This document shows positions 58,504-64,000 of a stretch of DNA of 64,000 nt, in pieces. The stretch's first letter is position 1; the number at the start of each line of letters is the position of its first letter. A program made the translations under genes and the position numbers. The DNA comes from Domibacillus aminovorans (GTDB lineage Bacteria > Bacillota > Bacilli > Bacillales > Domibacillaceae), in NCBI RefSeq assembly GCF_001643235.1, contig NZ_LQWY01000067.1:62001-126000 (forward strand), in the 5' to 3' direction. The notes under the pieces are model-generated. The model was given only the letters and a program-made list of their open reading frames with translations. It ran no database searches and was not told the origin of the DNA.

Positions 58504-59385
58504 ATGTTAAAGCGAAGCATCGTTGGTTGCTTGTTATGTTTAAGTCTCTTCGGAACACAGACAGGGCATGCAGCCGGGCTAAACTATACGGCCATCGGAG
58601 ATTCACTTGCTGCGGGACAGACGCCAAACCGTGAAATTGGCGCAGGATATGCAGACATGATTGCAATGAGCATACAGCCAGAAGCCTATTCGAAAGAGCT
58701 GGCTATGCCGGGATATACAGTCGATCAGGTGATTAAGCAGGTAGAAAGTGACGCAGGCCAGCGTGCGATTCAAAGTGCGGACCTCATTACGATCTCAGCA
58801 GGTGCGAACGATTTATTGCCGCTCATTCAAAATGATCCATCGCGTGGCATGCTGACATTTAATGCAATCACTGCCGCCTTTGCGCTGAATGGGGTACGTG
58901 AAGATTATGCGGTACTGCTGCAAAAAGTTGAGGAATTGAATCCGGATGCCAATGTATATGCGATGGGGTATTACTTTCCGTATCCGCACGTATTTGACCA
59001 GCATAAACCAGCTGTCGCGGAGCAGCTTAATATGTTAAATGACATTATTAAGCAGGAAGCAGAAAGTGCAGGTGCTGTGTTTGTACCAGTTGCCGATCGT
59101 TTTGGGACGGATGCTGTCGACTATTTGCCAAATCCAGGTGACGTTCATCCAGAACCCGCAGGTTACTTAGAAATGGCGAATGCATTTTTAGCTGTTTACG
59201 CGCCGGGCAGTCCGGAGATTCCAAAGTCGTTGCTCAATCAGCTGCCAGAACCGGTGTCATTCGCGGAGCTCAGGAAAGTAGCAGCGAAACAAGAAGTCGA
59301 ACCTGAACGCTCTGAAGAAGAGGTTGCTGCGGTAGAGGGATGTACAAAAGAAGAAATATACACGGAGGGGCGTCTTGAATCATAA
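58504..59385 (+). CDS. Secreted SGNH/GDSL hydrolase
   Basis: The 293-residue esterase or lipase has a signal peptide (MLKRSIVGCLLCLSLFGTQTGHA), the block I GDSLAAG (residues 32-38), block III GANDLL and block V DVHPEPAGY. The tail after residue 250 is rich in Glu and charged. It may act on cell-wall esters, phospholipids or sugars. AGGGAGTGG is close before the ATG. A terminator shared with gdhA follows. Confidence 0.85.
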   Translation: MLKRSIVGCLLCLSLFGTQTGHAAGLNYTAIGDSLAAGQTPNREIGAGYADMIAMSIQPEAYSKELAMPGYTVDQVIKQVESDAGQRAIQSADLITISAGANDLLPLIQNDPSRGMLTFNAITAAFALNGVREDYAVLLQKVEELNPDANVYAMGYYFPYPHVFDQHKPAVAEQLNMLNDIIKQEAESAGAVFVPVADRFGTDAVDYLPNPGDVHPEPAGYLEMANAFLAVYAPGSPEIPKSLLNQLPEPVSFAELRKVAAKQEVEPERSEEEVAAVEGCTKEEIYTEGRLES

Positions 59386-59402
59386 GGCGTCTTTATTTAA
59401 CA

Positions 59403-59440
59403 AAAAAAACACCCCAGACGAGTCCGGGGTGTTTTTTTGT
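59403..59440. terminator. Bidirectional terminator between the GDSL gene and gdhA
   Basis: AAAAAACACCCC pairs with GGGGTGTTTTTT, 12 bp, with T-runs on both strands. Confidence 0.9.
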
Positions 59441-59442
59441 TA

Positions 59443-60849
<1,407 letters not shown>

Positions 60850-61055
60850 TTAGTAATTTAAGTTAAGAACATCATATGCCGATTTATTCATCTCTTCAAT
60901 GCTTTGTTGGGATGGAATTAATGATTATTTGATATGGATTTAAAATGGAAGGAAAAGAAAGAGCTTTCCTGAGCTGAAAAAGGGTTTTCTATATTAAAAT
61001 GAGATTAATTTTTTAAAAAATGAATAATTATGATCTTGAAAAAAGAACAAAAGAA

Positions 61056-61100
61056 AAAGGCGTTCGCGAAATGTTCATAATTTCACGAACGTTTTTCTTA
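61056..61100. terminator. Bidirectional terminator
   Basis: GCGTTCGCGAAAT pairs with ATTTCACGAACGT (one G-T) with TTTTT on the transporter side, just past the SNF-type gene stop. Confidence 0.8.
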
Positions 61101-62441
61101 CTGCTTAAACTGGCTGACCGTGTAAACAAATACAATGACAATGGTGATCGGAACAACCCATCTCATTAATGAAAACCAGATTGAATATGTGCTGCCCATT
61201 TTGTTTGCGCTTAAATAGTATTGCTCTTTTACGAGTGATTTATCCATACGCCATGCAATAAACAATGCAATGAGCAAGCTACCAAGAGGCAGAAGGATGT
61301 TGCTGACGAGAAAGTCGGTCACATCAAAAACGGTCCGTTCAAATATCAGTACATCAGAAAGCGTACTGAATGACAGCGCCGCTGGAATGCCGGCAAGAAA
61401 AACAATTGCACCGGAAATCCATGAAATTTTCTTCCGTGACGACTGTTCACCTTTTGTGAATGCCGCTGTAATAATTTCCAGCAAGCTGAACGATGATGTA
61501 AGTGTTGCAAACAAGAATAACAAAAGAAACATAAACAAAAACAGTTCGCCAAATGGCAGCTGAGAAAAGACAGATGGCAGAACAACGAATAGCAGGCCCG
61601 GCCCTTCCGTCGGTTCAAAACCGAATGCAAAGACGACTGGGAAAATAGCCAAACCCGCAAGCACCGAGACAAAAATATTCATAAGTGCAACAGAGCCCGC
61701 TGATGCAGGGATGCTGACGTCTTTATTTAAGTAGGAACTATACGTCACCATGCAAGAAAAGCCGACTGCAAGTGAAAAGAAAGACTGTCCGAGTGCATAT
61801 AAAACAGCTTCACCGGTAATTTTCGAGAAGTCCGGCTGCAAGAAGAATCGAACGCCTTCCATTGCTCCGTCAAGCGTTAATGAGCGCACGACAAGAATGA
61901 TAAAGAAAATGAATAGCATTGGCATCATGTATTTGCTGGATCGCTCGATTCCATTGCGGACACCGGCAGCGATGACGAGAATGTTTAAAAGCATAAATGC
62001 GGCATGCCCGCCGATTGTCAGCCACGGATTCCCCGTCACAGCACCAAATAAGGCGCCAGCATCACCGTCGTCAATGACATTCCCGAAGAGGGCCATACAT
62101 GTATAAATGAGCACCCAGCCGCCGACAACGCTGTAAAATGATAGAAGCAGAAAGCAGCCAACAACACCAATTTTGCCGATTGCTGTCCAAAACGAGTCCG
62201 GTGCCAGCTTTTTATAGGCACTGACCGCTTCACGGCCGGAACCACGTCCGATAATGAATTCAGAGATGAGCATTGGCAAGCCGATTAAAAGCGTAAAAAG
62301 GATGAATAAAAGCAAAAACGCTCCGCCGCCGCTCTGCCCGGTCACATACGGAAATTTCCAGATTGCGCCGAGACCGATCGCTGCCCCGGCTGATGATAAA
62401 ATAAAGCCGATTTTCGACGACCATTGTTCCGTTTTTTCCAT
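61098..62441 (-). CDS. Neurotransmitter:sodium symporter family transporter
   Basis: The 447-residue membrane protein has about 11-12 segments and the NSS motifs GFILSSAGAAIGLGAIWKFPY (first segment, sodium sites) and GQSFFSLAVGFSCMVTYSSYLN (segment 6/7). Bacterial members bind leucine, tryptophan, tyrosine or other amino acids. ATG at 62441 follows GGAGGCG at 8 nt; the earlier in-frame start at 62456 would sit on that ribosome site. Confidence 0.88.
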   Translation of the reverse strand: MEKTEQWSSKIGFILSSAGAAIGLGAIWKFPYVTGQSGGGAFLLLFILFTLLIGLPMLISEFIIGRGSGREAVSAYKKLAPDSFWTAIGKIGVVGCFLLLSFYSVVGGWVLIYTCMALFGNVIDDGDAGALFGAVTGNPWLTIGGHAAFMLLNILVIAAGVRNGIERSSKYMMPMLFIFFIILVVRSLTLDGAMEGVRFFLQPDFSKITGEAVLYALGQSFFSLAVGFSCMVTYSSYLNKDVSIPASAGSVALMNIFVSVLAGLAIFPVVFAFGFEPTEGPGLLFVVLPSVFSQLPFGELFLFMFLLLFLFATLTSSFSLLEIITAAFTKGEQSSRKKISWISGAIVFLAGIPAALSFSTLSDVLIFERTVFDVTDFLVSNILLPLGSLLIALFIAWRMDKSLVKEQYYLSANKMGSTYSIWFSLMRWVVPITIVIVFVYTVSQFKQ

Positions 62442-62574
62442 AATAATCGCCTCCATTTATGGGATTTTCATTCCCCCACTATAGCATGAAAAAGCATAGC
62501 AGACCGAATATATTTTCAATGCGTGTGAAATCGTCTATAATGAAGTAATTAATATGACAACTGGAGTGTACCCA

Positions 62575-63483
62575 ATGACTGTAAATATAAATGGATCAGA
62601 AAAAAGAGATGAACATGGAAACCGTCTGAAAAATCGTGGCCGATTGCTTGTGAAATGTCCGGATGGACCAGGCATTGTATCGGCGCTGTCGAAGTTTCTG
62701 TTTGAACATGGAGCCAATATTATTGAATCAAGCCAGTATACGAGTGATCCTGCAGGCGGAACGTTTTTTATCCGCATCGAGTTTGACTGCGAGTTGCTCG
62801 CTGACAAACGTCAAAAGATAGAGAAGGACTTTGAAGTGCTCGCGGAACAATTTAAGATGGATTATCGTTTTGCCTACGGCGGTGACCGGAAAAGAACCGC
62901 GATTTTCGTTTCAAAAGAGCCTCATTGTCTTCGGGAGTTATTGTGGGAGTGGCAGAGCGGGGATTTGCAGACGGATATTGCGTTTGTCGCGGGAAACCAT
63001 GAAGATGCACGCGGAATAGTTGAGTCACTCGGTATTCCGTTCCATTACATTCCGGCAAATAAAGACATTCGCAAGCAGGTGGAAGAGGAGCAGGCCCGAC
63101 TTGTGGAAGAGTACGATATCGATGTGATTGTACTAGCTCGTTACATGCAAATTTTGACGCCGGAGTTCGTTGAGCGTTATCCAAACAAAATTATTAATAT
63201 TCACCATTCATTTTTGCCAGCCTTTATTGGCGCGCGTCCGTACGAGCGTGCTTATAACCGTGGTGTGAAGCTGATCGGTGCGACGTCGCATTACGTGACG
63301 AATGATCTTGATGAAGGACCAATTATTGAGCAGGACATTGAACGTGTGGATCACCGCGATCATGTAGCTGATTTGAAGAAAATTGGTCGTTCGATTGAAC
63401 GTCGCGTGCTGGCTCGTGCAGTAAAATGGCATCTTGAAGACCGCATCATTGTGCATGGCAATAAAACGATTGTGTTTCAATAA
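62575..63483 (+). CDS. purU: Formyltetrahydrofolate deformylase PurU
   Basis: The 302-residue enzyme splits 10-formyl-THF into formate and THF, balancing one-carbon pools. An N-terminal ACT domain (LLVKCPDGPGIVSALSKFLF) is followed by the formyltransferase-like fold with catalytic N, H and D in NIHHSFLPAFIGARPYERAY and LDEGPIIEQDI. ATG at 62575 follows TGGAGTG by 7 nt. A hairpin follows the stop. Confidence 0.9.
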   Translation: MTVNINGSEKRDEHGNRLKNRGRLLVKCPDGPGIVSALSKFLFEHGANIIESSQYTSDPAGGTFFIRIEFDCELLADKRQKIEKDFEVLAEQFKMDYRFAYGGDRKRTAIFVSKEPHCLRELLWEWQSGDLQTDIAFVAGNHEDARGIVESLGIPFHYIPANKDIRKQVEEEQARLVEEYDIDVIVLARYMQILTPEFVERYPNKIINIHHSFLPAFIGARPYERAYNRGVKLIGATSHYVTNDLDEGPIIEQDIERVDHRDHVADLKKIGRSIERRVLARAVKWHLEDRIIVHGNKTIVFQ

Positions 63484-63487
63484 GAAA

Positions 63488-63520
63488 AAGAGTACGGACA
63501 ATGTTCCGGGCTTTTTTTGA
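63488..63520 (+). terminator. Weak terminator after purU
   Basis: GTACGGA can pair with TCCGGGC (two mismatches), then TTTTTTT. The stem is weak but the T-run is strong. Confidence 0.5.
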
Positions 63521-63786
63521 ATAAAAGAATCGATTGTTTAACACAACATTAGCTGTAAAATGGAAAATTGTAAGGATGCGTATACTATAACATTGATGAT
63601 CGTTGCTGCCGGTAAAAAGAGGCTGATTTTTTTCAGAGGTACATATTTTTTTCTTCATAAAGGTTAGCTGCCCTGTATTATATGCCTTTTGGGAATGGGT
63701 GTAAAAATATATCGAATCTTTTTCAGCGCAGTTGCTATAGTGAATGTTTATATTCAGAATAGTCGATAAACAGGGAGCGTGTAAAC
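63521..63786. other. Upstream region of trpB
   Basis: AT-rich, without a convincing T-box (no AGGGTGGNACCGCG-type sequence) or other RNA switch. A TATAAC near 63586 and TATAGT near 63738 are possible -10 elements. GGGAGCG lies about 8 nt before the trpB start. Confidence 0.4.
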
Positions 63787-64000
63787 ATGACAGAATCAGG
63801 ATATTTCGGCCAGTTTGGCGGCAGTTTTGTACCACCGGAATTAAAAGCAGCGCTTGATTACCTCGCTGAACAATTTACGGCATATAAAGAGGATCCGGCG
63901 TTTAATAAAGAGTTTCGTTATTATTTGAAAGAATACGTCGGACGAGAAAATCCGCTTACATTTGCGGAACAGCTGACAGAGAAGCTTGGCGGTGCAAAAA
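63787..64000 (+). CDS. trpB: Tryptophan synthase beta chain (partial, 3' end off the window)
   Basis: The visible 71 residues ([22 protein letters not shown], then [22 protein letters not shown]) match the N-terminus of TrpB, which makes tryptophan from indole and serine with PLP. The catalytic lysine lies beyond the end. A trpA or other trp gene does not precede it here, so this may be a stand-alone second copy, or the start of a unit that continues outside the window. Confidence 0.88.
   Translation, partial: MTESGYFGQFGGSFVPPELKAALDYLAEQFTAYKEDPAFNKEFRYYLKEYVGRENPLTFAEQLTEKLGGAK

Noticed and set aside
63521-63786. T-box leader for trpB
   Set aside because: No AGGGTGGNACCGCG-type antiterminator sequence and no suitable terminator before the start codon.

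Overview
The window reads as one continuous piece of chromosome from a low-to-mid GC, endospore-former-type Firmicute (Bacillaceae, order Bacillales). The reasons are strong AAGGAGG-type ribosome sites, frequent GTG and TTG starts, intrinsic terminators with U-tracts, a nasA/nasBC arrangement as in Bacillus subtilis, a RibR-type flavokinase, an IDEAL-domain protein, DUF3231, an SLH-domain surface protein, TnrA-, Fur-, CcpA(cre)- and parS-type sites, and two TnpB elements. I do not commit to a species.

Layout. 1-7.2 kb: nitrate assimilation and molybdenum cofactor: nasA (partial) divergent from a small ORF-nasB-nasC unit, then fdhD, mobA and mobB. 7.2-8.3 kb: a parS-like palindrome, a lipoprotein and a small unknown protein. 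8.3-12.5 kb: a LysR regulator divergent from a PLP gamma-lyase, an ATC hydrolase and an N-carbamoyl amino acid hydrolase, which together suggest thiazoline/cysteine catabolism. 12.6-16.6 kb: a leftward four-gene operon of a variant ureohydrolase, glutaminase, PAS/HTH regulator and NRAMP-like transporter without the classical metal motif. 16.9-18.1 kb: a split chromate transporter. 18.1-21.4 kb: an orphan Fur-controlled promoter, an IDEAL protein, then a sulfur/flavin island in which a RibR-like flavokinase (split into two overlapping ORFs) and an SfnG-type monooxygenase carry nearly the same terminator-linked leader motif.

21.6-29.4 kb: housekeeping and transport genes (lactonase, TerC, GntR plus CynX-type MFS, shikimate kinase, a polytopic membrane protein, a 2-hydroxyacid dehydrogenase, DUF3231). 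29.6-37.3 kb: a carbon-catabolite-controlled C4 polyol (tetritol) cluster: DeoR regulator, polyol dehydrogenase, MFS permease, RpiB-type isomerase, DhaK/DhaL kinase, then GlpX and HPr. The expected route is tetritol to erythrulose to erythrulose phosphate to erythrose 4-phosphate, with GlpX possibly handling the bisphosphates that follow.

37.3-50.7 kb is patchier: a TnpB element (37.3-38.7), AlkD-like repair, PduL, YihY, small enzymes, an AEC transporter, a 5'-truncated GGDEF gene, a split ThrE exporter, a second and unusual TnpB (48.2-49.7), and a NUDIX gene next to the decayed remains of a PLD-type helicase. 50.7-64 kb: HAD phosphatase, MFS, DoxX, CDF exporter, SLH protein, D-amino acid aminotransferase, GDSL hydrolase, NADP-type glutamate dehydrogenase, SNF symporter, purU and the start of trpB. 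I see no rRNA, tRNA, CRISPR array or prophage.
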